Assembly: GCF_012927085.1 (NCBI RefSeq)
Contig: NZ_JABBFX010000001.1
Location: forward strand, 2,046,001 to 2,110,000
Source: Ramlibacter agri
GTDB taxonomy: Bacteria > Pseudomonadota > Gammaproteobacteria > Burkholderiales > Burkholderiaceae_C
Direction: 5' to 3'
DNA length: 64,000 nt
Each line of letters opens with the position of its first letter. Position 1 is the stretch's first letter. This document shows positions 35,003 through 43,905 of this stretch, in pieces. Below the pieces are notes generated by a model that worked only from the letters and a program-made list of their open reading frames with translations, was not told the origin of the DNA and made no database searches. The position numbers and the translations under genes are program-made.

Positions 35003-35725
35003 ATGCATGATGCGCGCATGTCTCCAGTTGATCACACGGACTCCGAGCAGGTCCACTCTGCCGACCGGTTGCGCACCGCAGCGAATGTGTTTGGTCCTGA
35101 CCAGCGAAGCCACGCCTTCAAGGGGCCACACGTCGAACCAGTTCCACCGGAGCTTGAGCAGCGCCTGCGCGACATCAGTCAATTCGAGCTGTCGCCCGGC
35201 GTTCCGGTGCGAATCCGGATCCATTTCGAGACGGCGAGGAATCTGTATGCGTACTCCTGGTTCGTCTACAGATTCCACATGGTCGCGCAGCAGCACGCCC
35301 TCGCCACCCTGGAACTCGCCCTTCGGTGCCGCTTCTTCCCTCCCGACGGTCACACCGACAACTCGAAGGCGACGCTTCGACCGCTTCTTGCGCGCGCAGT
35401 GAAGGAAGGGCTTCTGTCTTCGGAGAGATTCGGAGTCGTCCAGCGCACGGCACTCCAGCGGGCTCGCGACCGACAGTGGCAAGAAGCCATACGTAAGCTG
35501 AGCGAATCCGGAGTTGACTTCGTGGAGACAGACGAAAGAGATGCGATGCCCCTACCGGATGATTACCGGTCTGAATGGCTGCAAGACTGGGTTGAGATTG
35601 CCCCAAAGTTGCGGAACATGCATGCTCACGGGACAACAAGTCTCTCTCCGGCCGTTCTGGGCACATTCGAGAACGTGATGGACGCGATAAACCAACTCTG
35701 GAGCCCGAGAGCAAGTACCGGTTGA
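35003..35725 (+). CDS. Hypothetical protein with C-terminal HEPN-like RN-x3-H motif
   Basis: A 240-residue predicted soluble, mostly helical protein not assigned to a named family. Near the C-terminus it has LRNMHAHGTTSLSP, with R204-N205 and H209. This gives the R-x4-H pattern of HEPN ribonucleases, where RN followed by AHG is common in Abi-type proteins. Upstream helices (LYAYSWFVYRFHMVAQQHAL) fit the HEPN four-helix bundle. It could be an RNA-cleaving effector. It is divergent from the DRT1 gene with only 73 bp between starts, so shared control or function is possible but unproven. Confidence 0.6.
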   Translation: MHDARMSPVDHTDSEQVHSADRLRTAANVFGPDQRSHAFKGPHVEPVPPELEQRLRDISQFELSPGVPVRIRIHFETARNLYAYSWFVYRFHMVAQQHALATLELALRCRFFPPDGHTDNSKATLRPLLARAVKEGLLSSERFGVVQRTALQRARDRQWQEAIRKLSESGVDFVETDERDAMPLPDDYRSEWLQDWVEIAPKLRNMHAHGTTSLSPAVLGTFENVMDAINQLWSPRASTG

Positions 35726-35888
35726 TGTGCGCAACTTCGGATCTGTGCACTAAACTACGGCTCAGGGCGCCTGGGCCTAAGTTGCTCCCGGCTTAAAGCA
35801 GGCACGCATCGCTCGCTACCGAAACGGACTCCAGTCTGGGTCGGCGCGTAATCGGGAAACGCCGACCGAACAGCAATTGGAGTGCCGA

Positions 35889-36632
35889 ATGGCAGCTACA
35901 CCCTTGTGCGAGGCGCCCCTCGCCGCGCTGAAAAAGTCGCTTCGGGACGAGTTCCCGGACGCCAAGTCCTCCCACCTGTCGGAAGCCCTGGCCGCTAGCC
36001 TTGGCTTCCGCACGTATGCATCGCTGCAGGCCGCCATGACGGGCCCTGAGGAAGACCGCCCGTTCGTGTTGCTGAACTCCGAGATGCTGCGCAAACGGCT
36101 CATGCAGTTCGGCTACCCAGACGATCCTGAATTCGAGTTCGAGCTAATGAACGGGGTGCCGGGCAACGGAGTCGTCTCCACTTGGTGCAATCACGCTTGG
36201 GAGATCGAGTACAAGACGGAGCGCCAGCGAGCATGGCGGAATCTCATGATCTGCGCCGTGAACGCCGCTCTCGACCGGCGGATTTTTACCCTTCGCCCGG
36301 GCGACAACCGCTTCGAGGACGAGTACCGCCGGGGAGTCCCAATCGACTTCACCTTGCCGAACGGGCTTCCTGCCAGGGCATCAGTGGCTGACGCCGGTTT
36401 CGACGAGGTCGCCGTGCACGCTGCTGTGAACCCCAAGGGCCGTCATGTCGATGCCATGGCGGGTTTTGACTGTGGCGACGCCGTCGCCATGACGTGGTTG
36501 GAACGCCGTCGTGGCGCCTGGATGCAGACGTCGGACACGCAGTTTCACTGCCGTCGCAGCCTGCTCTCGGGGCTGGCCGCATTGGACGTGACGCCAGCGG
36601 GCTACGGGGACCGTGGCCGCGTAATCATGTAG
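35889..36632 (+). CDS. Hypothetical protein with SH-x-EALA-x-LGF N-terminal helical module
   Basis: A 247-residue protein. The first 50 residues (LKKSLRDEFPDAKSSHLSEA, LAASLGFRTYASLQAAM) recall a short helical module found at the N-terminus of several uncharacterised and glyoxalase-superfamily-like proteins. The remainder is alpha/beta and not recognised. ATG at 35889 is preceded by GGAG; a TTG at 35877 is less likely. It lies between the HEPN-like gene and the recombinase. No function is assigned. Confidence 0.65.
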   Translation: MAATPLCEAPLAALKKSLRDEFPDAKSSHLSEALAASLGFRTYASLQAAMTGPEEDRPFVLLNSEMLRKRLMQFGYPDDPEFEFELMNGVPGNGVVSTWCNHAWEIEYKTERQRAWRNLMICAVNAALDRRIFTLRPGDNRFEDEYRRGVPIDFTLPNGLPARASVADAGFDEVAVHAAVNPKGRHVDAMAGFDCGDAVAMTWLERRRGAWMQTSDTQFHCRRSLLSGLAALDVTPAGYGDRGRVIM

Positions 36633-36781
36633 TGGTGCTGTACGTCGACCAGGAGGCGGTACGCTGGCTCCACAACTGATCGGCGACGCCAGCCTCCGGA
36701 ATCACCCGGGTCCGACCGGAAGTGCCCCGCCCGCGACCGAAAGCGCATTCTGGATGGCCCTCAACTCGATGGGAGACCATC

Positions 36782-37405
36782 ATGGCAGCCGAAGGCAATA
36801 CCGCTCACCGCGAGCCGTGGAACAAGGGCAAGATCGTCGGGCAAAAGGCCCCCTTCAAGGTGAAAGACATCTGGGCGCTGCGTGTCCGCCTGCAGATGGA
36901 AGGGCGGGTGCGAGATCTCGCGCTCTTCAACTTGGGTATCGACAGCAAGCTTCGGGGATGCGATCTCGTCGCCCTCAAGGTCCGAGACGTCTGTCACGGA
37001 GACCAGGTCGCGACGCGCGCCACTGTCATGCAACACAAGACACAGCGCCCCGTGCAGTTCGAGATCACGGCGGCCGCCCGGGACGCTCTGCAGGCGTGGA
37101 TCAAGCTTGCCGGGCTGAAGTCAGAAGCCTTCCTCTTCCCCAGCCGGCTCCATGATTCGCCTCATCTCGGCACCCGGCAGTACGCACGGATCCTCCAACA
37201 CTGGGTTGATGACCTGGGACTGGACCGCGCCGACTATGGCACGCACTCGATGCGCAGGACGAAGGCGACGCTGATCTATCGGCGCACCAAGAACCTTCGC
37301 GCAGTGCAACTGCTCCTGGGACACTCCAAGCTGGAATCGACGGTAAGGTACCTCGGCGTCGAAGTCGATGATGCTCTCGAGATCTCCGAGCAGACGGAGA
37401 TCTGA
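36782..37405 (+). CDS. Minimal tyrosine recombinase/integrase (catalytic domain only)
   Basis: A 207-residue protein consisting almost only of a tyrosine-recombinase catalytic domain. The active-site set is visible: R58 (SKLRGCDL), K86 (QHKTQRP), H155-x-x-R158 (THSMRR), H181 (LLGHSKLEST) and Y190 (VRYLGVE). The long N-terminal arm-binding and core-binding domains of phage integrases are missing. The short leader HREPWNKGKIVGQKAPFKVK is shared by a common small-integrase family in proteobacteria. GGGAGA precedes the ATG. It marks the right side of the accessory region. No att sites or matching direct repeats were found, so it cannot be said to have moved the island. Confidence 0.88.
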   Translation: MAAEGNTAHREPWNKGKIVGQKAPFKVKDIWALRVRLQMEGRVRDLALFNLGIDSKLRGCDLVALKVRDVCHGDQVATRATVMQHKTQRPVQFEITAAARDALQAWIKLAGLKSEAFLFPSRLHDSPHLGTRQYARILQHWVDDLGLDRADYGTHSMRRTKATLIYRRTKNLRAVQLLLGHSKLESTVRYLGVEVDDALEISEQTEI

Positions 37406-37415
37406 GGCAAGCGAA

Positions 37416-37451
37416 AGCGACCGCGTCGGTGATTGTTTTGTGGCGGTCGCT
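37416..37451 (+). terminator. Hairpin after recombinase gene
   Basis: AGCGACCGC (37416-37424) and GCGGTCGCT (37443-37451) form a 9-bp stem around an 18-nt loop, 10 bp after the recombinase stop. There is no T-run after it, but TTGTTTTG lies in the loop. It is a possible terminator or a remnant recombination hairpin. Confidence 0.45.
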
Positions 37452-37846
37452 CTCGATGGCGGCTATCGGGGTGCCGACTTGGGCAATGTCCGCAACACCT
37501 TGGATTCCGGGCGTTGGCGCCGCAATTGGGTGGGTAGCTCAATGACCGCATTGACCCCGAGACCTCGCACTTGGCGTCCTCCGCCGGCCGACCGCCATCG
37601 CTGCAAAGCAGTCGGTCTTCCCGCCCGCTAGGACCGGCAGCCAGAGGCCGCTGCCGCCTCCGCTGCACCCGAGCGGAAGTCCGCTTTCAGCCAAAAGGCA
37701 GCCCGCGCCCCCCCGCCCGCCTACCCCACGAATCCAACACTTCGGCGCCGTCATCCCGTACTTCGTCGCACGGCGACGGGCACCGGCGTCGTCCCTACCG
37801 ACACTCCGTTGCGCCTGCACAAGTCCAGTGCGCCAAGGAGGTCGAC
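37452..37846. other. Gene-free stretch right of the accessory region
   Basis: No supportable gene. It contains degenerate, partly palindromic sequence such as GAGCGGAAGTCCGCTTTC near 37670, of the kind seen between accessory genes. It ends with AAGGAGG, the ribosome binding site of the next gene. Confidence 0.5.
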
Positions 37847-38818
37847 ATGCGTTCGCGAAGATTCCTGTTCTCCGCCGTCCTGGTTGCGACTGGGTGGTTG
37901 ATGACCGCCGGCCTGTCACTGGCTGCCGGCATCCAGTCCCTGACGGTTCCCGCCGATGGGGAGGCACCGGCCATTTCCGGCGCGGTCTGGTATCCCTGCG
38001 CAGCGCCACCGGCGGAGACGCAAGTCGGCCCCTTCACCATCCACGCCACCAGAGACTGCCCGATCGCGGGGACGCACTTGCCGCTGGTCGTCATCAGCCA
38101 CGGCCGGGCCGGTACGTTCCTGGGCCATCGGGACACGGCGCAGGCCCTGGCGGAAGCAGGTTTCGTCGTGGCTGCCATCTCGCATCCGGGCGACAACGCG
38201 CGGGACAGCAGCAACTCGAACACCTTGTCCGCCTTCGTCCAGCGGCCCGCCGACATCAAGCGGCTGGTCGACTACCTGCTCGGGGCCTGGCCGTCGGCGG
38301 CTGCGATCGACAAGGATCGCATCGGCTTCTTCGGCTTCTCCCGCGGAGGCTACACGGGGCTCGTGACCGTCGGCGCCGTTCCGGTCTTCCCCCGCGGCCT
38401 GCGCCTGTGCGCCGGACATTCCGACACCCTCTGCGAAGCGCTGCGGCAGGGGACCCTTCCTCCGCCGACGCACGACGACCGCATCAAAGGCGCCGTGATC
38501 GCCGATCCGTTCGGTTTGTTCTTCGTCGACGAATCGTTCCGGGACGTCCGGGTTCCCATCCTGCTCTGGCGCTCCGAATTCGGCGGGGACGGCGTGTCGC
38601 CTGGCGACGTGGCAGCGATCGACGCTGCCTTGCCCGGGAAGCCGGAGCTGCACACCGTCGCCGGTGCCGGGCACTTCGCCTTCCTGCCGCCGTGCCCCGC
38701 GGCCATGCGGCAGGACGCGCCTGAGATCTGCTCGGACGCGGCCGGCTTCGACCGCGAGGCTTTCCACAAGGTGTTGAACGCGCAGGTGGTCGAGTTCTTC
38801 CGGCGCAATCTTCCCTGA
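37847..38818 (+). CDS. Secreted alpha/beta hydrolase (dienelactone-hydrolase/PAF-acetylhydrolase-like)
   Basis: A 323-residue exported hydrolase. The signal peptide spans about 25 residues (SAVLVATGWLMTAGLSLAAG). LPLVVISHGRAGTFLGHRDT gives the oxyanion region. FFGFSRGGYTG holds the nucleophile Ser (about S165), and GAGHFAFLPPCP holds the catalytic His. Many such proteins are annotated as predicted dienelactone hydrolases. AAGGAGG lies 5 bp before the ATG. It is followed 63 bp later by the penicillin-acylase-family gene on the same strand, so they may be co-transcribed. Confidence 0.88.
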   Translation: MRSRRFLFSAVLVATGWLMTAGLSLAAGIQSLTVPADGEAPAISGAVWYPCAAPPAETQVGPFTIHATRDCPIAGTHLPLVVISHGRAGTFLGHRDTAQALAEAGFVVAAISHPGDNARDSSNSNTLSAFVQRPADIKRLVDYLLGAWPSAAAIDKDRIGFFGFSRGGYTGLVTVGAVPVFPRGLRLCAGHSDTLCEALRQGTLPPPTHDDRIKGAVIADPFGLFFVDESFRDVRVPILLWRSEFGGDGVSPGDVAAIDAALPGKPELHTVAGAGHFAFLPPCPAAMRQDAPEICSDAAGFDREAFHKVLNAQVVEFFRRNLP

Positions 38819-38881
38819 CGCGAAGCCGCGCTCTGGCCTGGACGCAATGCCCATCCTGCATCTTGACGCCCGGCGCAGCGC

Positions 38882-41284
38882 ATGCGCACCATGCAGCCCA
38901 TGTCGCCGCCCAACCGGTCTTTTGCGCTCGCCTTGGCAGCCGCCGCGGCGCTCGCGGCTTGCTCCAGTGCGCCCCCGGCCAGGGTGCGCACCGTGCAGAT
39001 CGATCGCACCACCTACGGGATCGCGCATATCACGGCACCCGACTACGAAGGCATCGGCTACGGCTTCGCGTATGCGCACGCGCAGGACGACCTCTGCCTG
39101 ATGGCCGATCGCTTGTTGACCCTGCGCGGGGAACGCACGCGCTACCTCGGCGCGCAGGGCACGGCCCACATCAGCCTGAACCAGCTCTCCAACCCGCGGG
39201 TCGATCTCTTCATCCGTGCCCACATGGACGATGCCGTGCTGGAAAGCGCCGCGTCGGCGTGGAGCCCTGACCTGCAGGCCGCCGTGCGCGGTTACGTCGC
39301 TGGCTATAACCGCTACCTGCAGAACGCCGTGGAGGCCGGCACGGTGCCCGAGAGTTGCCGCGGAAAGCCCTGGCTCCAGCCCATGACCGTGGGCGACGTG
39401 CGGCGCGGCGTCGAGAACACCATGATCCTGGGGAGCCTGGGTGCGTTTGCGGACGCGGTGCTGGACGCCGACCCGCCTGCGCGCCAGCGCGGGCATGCCA
39501 GCGTGGATGCCCCGACGCCGGACGGCGCCGCCGCCGAACTCGCGCGCGATCGTTTCAATTCGAATCCCGAGGGCGCCGCCTACGGGTCCAACGGCTGGGC
39601 CTTCGGACGCAATGCGACGCCCGACGGGCACGGCGTGCTGCTCGGAAATCCGCACTTCCCTTGGAGCGGCCCGGACCGCTTCTGGGAAGTGCACCTGACG
39701 ATTCCGGGCACGCTCGACGTCATGGGCGCCAGCGGTGGCATGTTGCCGGTGGTGCTGATCGGCTTCAATCGCGACGTGGCGTGGACCCACACCGTGTCGA
39801 CCGGCCAGCGCTTCACGTTGTACGAACTCACGCTCGACCCCGCGGACCCCACGGTCTACCTCGTCGACGGCCAACGCCGCAAGATGACGGCCCGGACCGT
39901 GGCCCTGCCTGCGGGTGCCGAAGGCTCGCGGCCGATCAGCAAGGTCTTCTACGACAGCGAGTGGGGACCGATTGTTGCCATGCCCAAAGCGGGCTTGGGC
40001 TGGACGGCCAGCCACGCGTACGCCTTGCACGACGCGAACACGCTCAACATGCGTGCCGGCGACACCTGGATGCGCATGGCACGCGCGCATGATGTCGGGG
40101 AACTGCGTGCCGCCATGGGCAATCAGGGCCTGCCCTGGGTCAACACCATTGCGGCCGACCGCCAGGGCAATGCGATGTACGCGGACCTGTCGGTCGTGCC
40201 CGACGTGTCGGCCGCGATGCTCGAAAGCTGCGCCCCCTCGCCGGCGGCGGCTGCCCTCTTCGATCGCGCGGGGCTGGCGGTTCTCGATGGCTCGCGCAGT
40301 GCCTGCGCCTGGTCTCGGGACGCTGCCGCCACGCAGCCAGGCATCATCGCCGCCAGGCGCATGCCGGTCCTGGTCACCCCGGACTGGGTGCAGAACAGCA
40401 ACGACAGCTACTGGCTCAGCAACCCGGACGTGCCGCCCGCCACCGGGATATCACCGCTCGTAGGCCCGGTCGGCACCGTGCAGGGTTTGCGTACGCGCAG
40501 CGCCATCCAGGAAATCCGTGGCCGGCTCGCTGGCAGCGATGGCCTGGCCGGTGACCGGATGGGCCCTTCCGAACTGCGCAGCGTGATCTTCCGCGACCGC
40601 AACTTCGCGGGAGAACTGGTCATGGACGATCTCGTCGCTGCGTGCAAGGCCGCTGACGCGTTGCTGTCGCGGGACGCACGCGAAGGCTGCCGGGTCCTCT
40701 CGGCCTGGGACCGCACGGACGATGCCGGCTCCGCAGGGGCGCCGCTCTTTCGCGAGTTCTGGCGCAAGGCCAGGGGAATCCCGAACGTGTGGCGCGTCCC
40801 TTTCGACCCCGGCCGCCCCGTTGCCACGCCCAGCGGGCTCGCCATGGACAGGCGCGCCACCCGCGATGCCGTCTTCCAGGCGCTGGCCGAAGCCGTCGCG
40901 CTCGTGCGCGCGGCCGGCTTCGCGCCCGACGTCGCGCTTGGCGTGCCGCAGTCGCGCGTGGTGCACGGCCACAGGGTGGCGCTGCACGGCGGCACCGAGT
41001 TCGAAGGCGTCCTCAACAAGCTGGAGGCCGAGGGGCAGCAGGCCATCGACGCCGGCGGCTATCGCGTCGACTTCGGCAGCAGCTACCTGCAGGTCGTGAC
41101 CTTCGACGAGCGTGGCCCTTTGGCGCAGGCCATCCTCACCTATGGCCAGAGCGGCGAGCCCGGGTCGGAACATGCGTACGACCAGCTGCCGCTGTTCGCC
41201 GCCAAGCACTGGCAGTCCCTCCCGTTTCATCCTGAGGACGTGGAGGCGCAGCGCATCGGCCAGCCGCTGCGGCTGGAGTACTAG
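38882..41284 (+). CDS. Penicillin-acylase-family Ntn hydrolase lipoprotein
   Basis: An 800-residue protein. The N-terminal lipoprotein signal ends LAACSS. The family opening is VQIDRTTYGIAHITAPDYEG, with YGFAYAHAQDDLCLM. The autocatalytic nucleophile Ser is in AAYGSNGWAFGR (S236), followed by LLGNPHFPW. The family includes penicillin, cephalosporin and acyl-homoserine-lactone acylases. An alpha chain, spacer and beta chain would form after self-cleavage before Ser. Length fits. The substrate is unknown; quorum-signal breakdown is possible. The exact start among three nearby ATGs (38882, 38891, 38900) is uncertain. Confidence 0.9.
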   Translation: MRTMQPMSPPNRSFALALAAAAALAACSSAPPARVRTVQIDRTTYGIAHITAPDYEGIGYGFAYAHAQDDLCLMADRLLTLRGERTRYLGAQGTAHISLNQLSNPRVDLFIRAHMDDAVLESAASAWSPDLQAAVRGYVAGYNRYLQNAVEAGTVPESCRGKPWLQPMTVGDVRRGVENTMILGSLGAFADAVLDADPPARQRGHASVDAPTPDGAAAELARDRFNSNPEGAAYGSNGWAFGRNATPDGHGVLLGNPHFPWSGPDRFWEVHLTIPGTLDVMGASGGMLPVVLIGFNRDVAWTHTVSTGQRFTLYELTLDPADPTVYLVDGQRRKMTARTVALPAGAEGSRPISKVFYDSEWGPIVAMPKAGLGWTASHAYALHDANTLNMRAGDTWMRMARAHDVGELRAAMGNQGLPWVNTIAADRQGNAMYADLSVVPDVSAAMLESCAPSPAAAALFDRAGLAVLDGSRSACAWSRDAAATQPGIIAARRMPVLVTPDWVQNSNDSYWLSNPDVPPATGISPLVGPVGTVQGLRTRSAIQEIRGRLAGSDGLAGDRMGPSELRSVIFRDRNFAGELVMDDLVAACKAADALLSRDAREGCRVLSAWDRTDDAGSAGAPLFREFWRKARGIPNVWRVPFDPGRPVATPSGLAMDRRATRDAVFQALAEAVALVRAAGFAPDVALGVPQSRVVHGHRVALHGGTEFEGVLNKLEAEGQQAIDAGGYRVDFGSSYLQVVTFDERGPLAQAILTYGQSGEPGSEHAYDQLPLFAAKHWQSLPFHPEDVEAQRIGQPLRLEY

Positions 41285-41291
41285 CGCAGAT

Positions 41292-42401
41292 TCAGAACGT
41301 ATGCCGCATCCCGATGTCGATCCCCGACGCCGGATGCCCCGGCAACGGCGTGGGCCCGGCATCGGCGCCCACATTCACCGGGATCGCGAGCGCGCCCTTG
41401 TTCTCGATGTGCGCGTAGGTCGTGTACAGCGCGGTGCGCTTGGACAGGTTGTAGACGTAGCCGAAGGCGATCTTGCTGGCGCTGCTGTTCTGCGCGTCGT
41501 TGCGGCCCACGTGCGTGTAGGCGACCGGGAAGTAGCCGGGGCCGGCATAGATCATGGCGCCGACCTGCCAGAACGGCGCGCGGTTGCCGTTGTTCAACAC
41601 GGCCACCGGCAGGCCCGTGCGGTTCACGCCCACCAGGGCCATGAGGCGGCCGAACTTGGCGCCGTAGCTGCCGCCGCCGGAGCTCTGGGTGAAGTCGCCG
41701 ACGGCCGCCGCGCGGGTCTTCGTCGTCGCGATCGACACTTCCCAGGGCTCGCCGCCATAGCCCAGGCGCAGGCCCATGGTGCGGCCGTCGCTGTTGGCGG
41801 CCGCGCTGCTCTGGTTCTCGCCGGCGGCATACATGGCCTGGCCGAAGAAGTTGAGGCAGCCCGGCGTCCCGCAGGCGGGCGTGAAGTAGCCGATGCTGTT
41901 GGACGCCCGCAGGTTGGTGACCGTCGTCCCCTGGATGGTGACGCCGCCGAAGCCCACGCCGGTGCGGAAGGGGTCGTACAGGTAGATCGGCCAGAACGAG
42001 GGCACGTAGTCGCGCCCCAGTCGCACTTCGCCCCAGTCGCCGCCCAGGGACACGATGGAGCGCCGGTTGAAGGTCAGGCCCTGCGTGCCGGGCGTGGCAA
42101 GCACGGTGCCGTTGGCCTGGTTGTTGGTGTTGGTGGGCAGCCCGGTGCCGTTGTCGGCGTTGAAGCCGGCCTCGAGCTCGAAGGCTGCGTACAGGCCGCC
42201 TCCCAGGTCTTCGCGCCCGCGGATGCCGATGCGGTTGTTCTGGTTGCCACCGGGTACGAGCTGGATGCGTGAACCCGTCCCGTCGCCGCGGTAGTACGCG
42301 AGCGCCAGGTCGATGCCGCCGTACAGCGTGACGGAGGACGATTGGGCGAAAGCCGCGGCGGAGCCCCACAACGCCGCGAGCGCCAGGATATTCTTGTGCA
42401 T
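41292..42401 (-). CDS. Gram-negative porin (betaproteobacterial OmpC-like)
   Basis: A 369-residue outer-membrane porin. The signal peptide ends AFA-QSSVT region (residues 1-20). SSVTLYGGIDLALAYYRGDG is the typical first strand. ENLGGGLYAAF-like (REDLGGGLYAAFELEAGFN) and RRSIVSLGGDWGEVRLGRDY follow. The chain ends in Phe (GIDIGMRHTF), as needed for barrel assembly. This is a 16-strand trimeric porin for small hydrophilic solutes, abundant in Burkholderiales. It is convergent with the acylase gene with a 7-bp gap. It is monocistronic. Confidence 0.95.
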   Translation of the reverse strand: MHKNILALAALWGSAAAFAQSSSVTLYGGIDLALAYYRGDGTGSRIQLVPGGNQNNRIGIRGREDLGGGLYAAFELEAGFNADNGTGLPTNTNNQANGTVLATPGTQGLTFNRRSIVSLGGDWGEVRLGRDYVPSFWPIYLYDPFRTGVGFGGVTIQGTTVTNLRASNSIGYFTPACGTPGCLNFFGQAMYAAGENQSSAAANSDGRTMGLRLGYGGEPWEVSIATTKTRAAAVGDFTQSSGGGSYGAKFGRLMALVGVNRTGLPVAVLNNGNRAPFWQVGAMIYAGPGYFPVAYTHVGRNDAQNSSASKIAFGYVYNLSKRTALYTTYAHIENKGALAIPVNVGADAGPTPLPGHPASGIDIGMRHTF

Positions 42402-42463
42402 CCGACGCGTTTATAGGCGTGCCGGACGCCCTCCGCCCCTAGGGAATGGGGCAAGCCAGGCCC

Positions 42464-43279
42464 TCAGGCCGGCGTCGCTTCCTTGGGCTTGGACGGGGCC
42501 GGCACCTCGAAGGAGCCGAAAGCCTGCTGCGGCGTCTTGGTTTCCGGCAGCACGTAGACGACGGCGCCGTACTTCCGCACCGTCGGATGCAGCACGCTGT
42601 TGTAGAAGCCGGCCGGCACGTTGACGCAGCCGTTGGAGATGCGGTGCTCCTTGGGGTCGTCCGACCCCATGCGCTCGGCGCGCCGCTCCGAGGCGGAGAC
42701 GCTGGCCATGCGGTGGATCGACAGCGAGTTCTTGTAGTCGATCCAGATGATGTCCGCGTGGTGGTTGTCCTTGCCCAGGACGGTCGGGAAGCGGCCGGCG
42801 GGCGTCGTCTTGTCCGATTCCTTGAGCTTGGAGATGGGCGTGTTGCCCACCTGCGCGACCTGGTCGCCCACGGCCTTGCCCAGGAGCACCGTGCTGCGGC
42901 TCTTGAGCTTGCCCTGCGGGTCGAACACGTACATCTGCGCCTGCTTCTTGTCGATGATGACGAAGGACTTCCTGCCGGCGTTGCGAGTATAGGAGACCCA
43001 GTTGGCGACGTGCACGACGTCCTCCGGGGCTCCGGTTTCCTTGCCGAAGTCGGCCAGCGGGCCGGGCTTCTTCAGGTCTTCCTTCTTCGCGAGCGCCGGC
43101 TTGGCCGACGCCTTGCTGCTGGCCTTGGCGTGCGCGGCCGGCCTGGCGGCCGCATGCGCCTTGGCATGCGCTTTCGGGTGGTGGTGCTGCTGCGCCTGGT
43201 CGGGCGCTGCTGCGAACGCGGGCGCAGCCAGCAGGGCTGCGCCTAGGAACGCGGTCAGGAGGCGGGGCGACGTGTGCAT
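42464..43279 (-). CDS. L,D-transpeptidase (YkuD domain), periplasmic
   Basis: A 271-residue exported protein. After the signal peptide comes a His/Lys/Ala-rich low-complexity linker (HHHPKAHAKAHAAARPAAHA). The YkuD domain starts near residue 110 (FVIIDKKQAQMYVFDPQGKL) and has the catalytic His/Cys motif HRISNGCVNVPAGFYN. The family makes 3-3 peptidoglycan cross-links or joins proteins to peptidoglycan. The basic linker may pass through the cell wall. It is monocistronic and downstream of the porin on the same strand, 62 bp away. Confidence 0.92.
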   Translation of the reverse strand: MHTSPRLLTAFLGAALLAAPAFAAAPDQAQQHHHPKAHAKAHAAARPAAHAKASSKASAKPALAKKEDLKKPGPLADFGKETGAPEDVVHVANWVSYTRNAGRKSFVIIDKKQAQMYVFDPQGKLKSRSTVLLGKAVGDQVAQVGNTPISKLKESDKTTPAGRFPTVLGKDNHHADIIWIDYKNSLSIHRMASVSASERRAERMGSDDPKEHRISNGCVNVPAGFYNSVLHPTVRKYGAVVYVLPETKTPQQAFGSFEVPAPSKPKEATPA

Positions 43280-43380
43280 GCCAGCAGGCTAGACGAGCCA
43301 CGGCCGGCCGAGGTACGCCGCCGGCGGCAGTGGGTGTAGGACGGGCCTGCTGGGGTGGGATCGGCGTCGCCGGGTGGCGT

Positions 43381-43710
43381 TTACCGACTGTCCTGGAACG
43401 GGTGCGAGGAGGAATCGTCGCTGCTGGCCGGATGCTGCGCGCTCGCCGACTTCAGCAGGGACGCGCCCGTCGGGAACAGCTGGCGATGGTGAAGCGACCT
43501 GGCGATCGCATCGAGCTCCTGCATCGCCTCGTCGAAGAGGGCATGGGCCATTGCGCGCTTCGACCGCGCGAGCAGCACGACGTCGGCCAGAGGCGCCGCG
43601 GAGGTGCCTCTCGCAAACTGAAGCATTTGGGCGTGCAACTTGCGCTCGGCTTCCCGAGCCTCCTTCTCGGCGGCGAACCACGCCTGGAATTTCGGAGTTT
43701 CGGTCTGCAT
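43381..43710 (-). CDS. Hypothetical 109-residue helical protein
   Basis: The protein begins MQTETPKFQAWFAAEKEARE and is strongly helical and charged up to about residue 80. It has a Ser/Pro-rich tail (ASAQHPASSDDSSSHPF). It has no signal peptide and belongs to no family I recognise with certainty. The ATG at 43710 is chosen because upstream codons have no coding character. It stands alone between the L,D-transpeptidase and the trypsin-like protease. Confidence 0.6.
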   Translation of the reverse strand: MQTETPKFQAWFAAEKEAREAERKLHAQMLQFARGTSAAPLADVVLLARSKRAMAHALFDEAMQELDAIARSLHHRQLFPTGASLLKSASAQHPASSDDSSSHPFQDSR

Positions 43711-43905
43711 GGCGCACCTGCATTCCTTGTGCGCACGCAGGGGACCTGCTTCCGGGCTGCTGGCAAGAGGCACGAAGAGGTGCCAGCGAGAGGTCGAGTG
43801 CAACCCACTATACGCCTGCCCGGCCTCTGCTCGCGCGAGCCATGACGGAGATCGACCGGCGCATGGAGGAGATCGACCGCGGCCAGGGCAGTGCCTGAGG
43901 CCGGG

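Noticed and set aside
27640..37846. Integrated prophage
   Set aside because: There are no capsid, tail, portal, terminase or lysis genes; a single short recombinase is not enough.
43842..43898. An 18-codon frame (MTEIDRRMEEIDRGQGSA)
   Set aside because: No Shine-Dalgarno sequence, no conservation clue and no terminator; probably chance.
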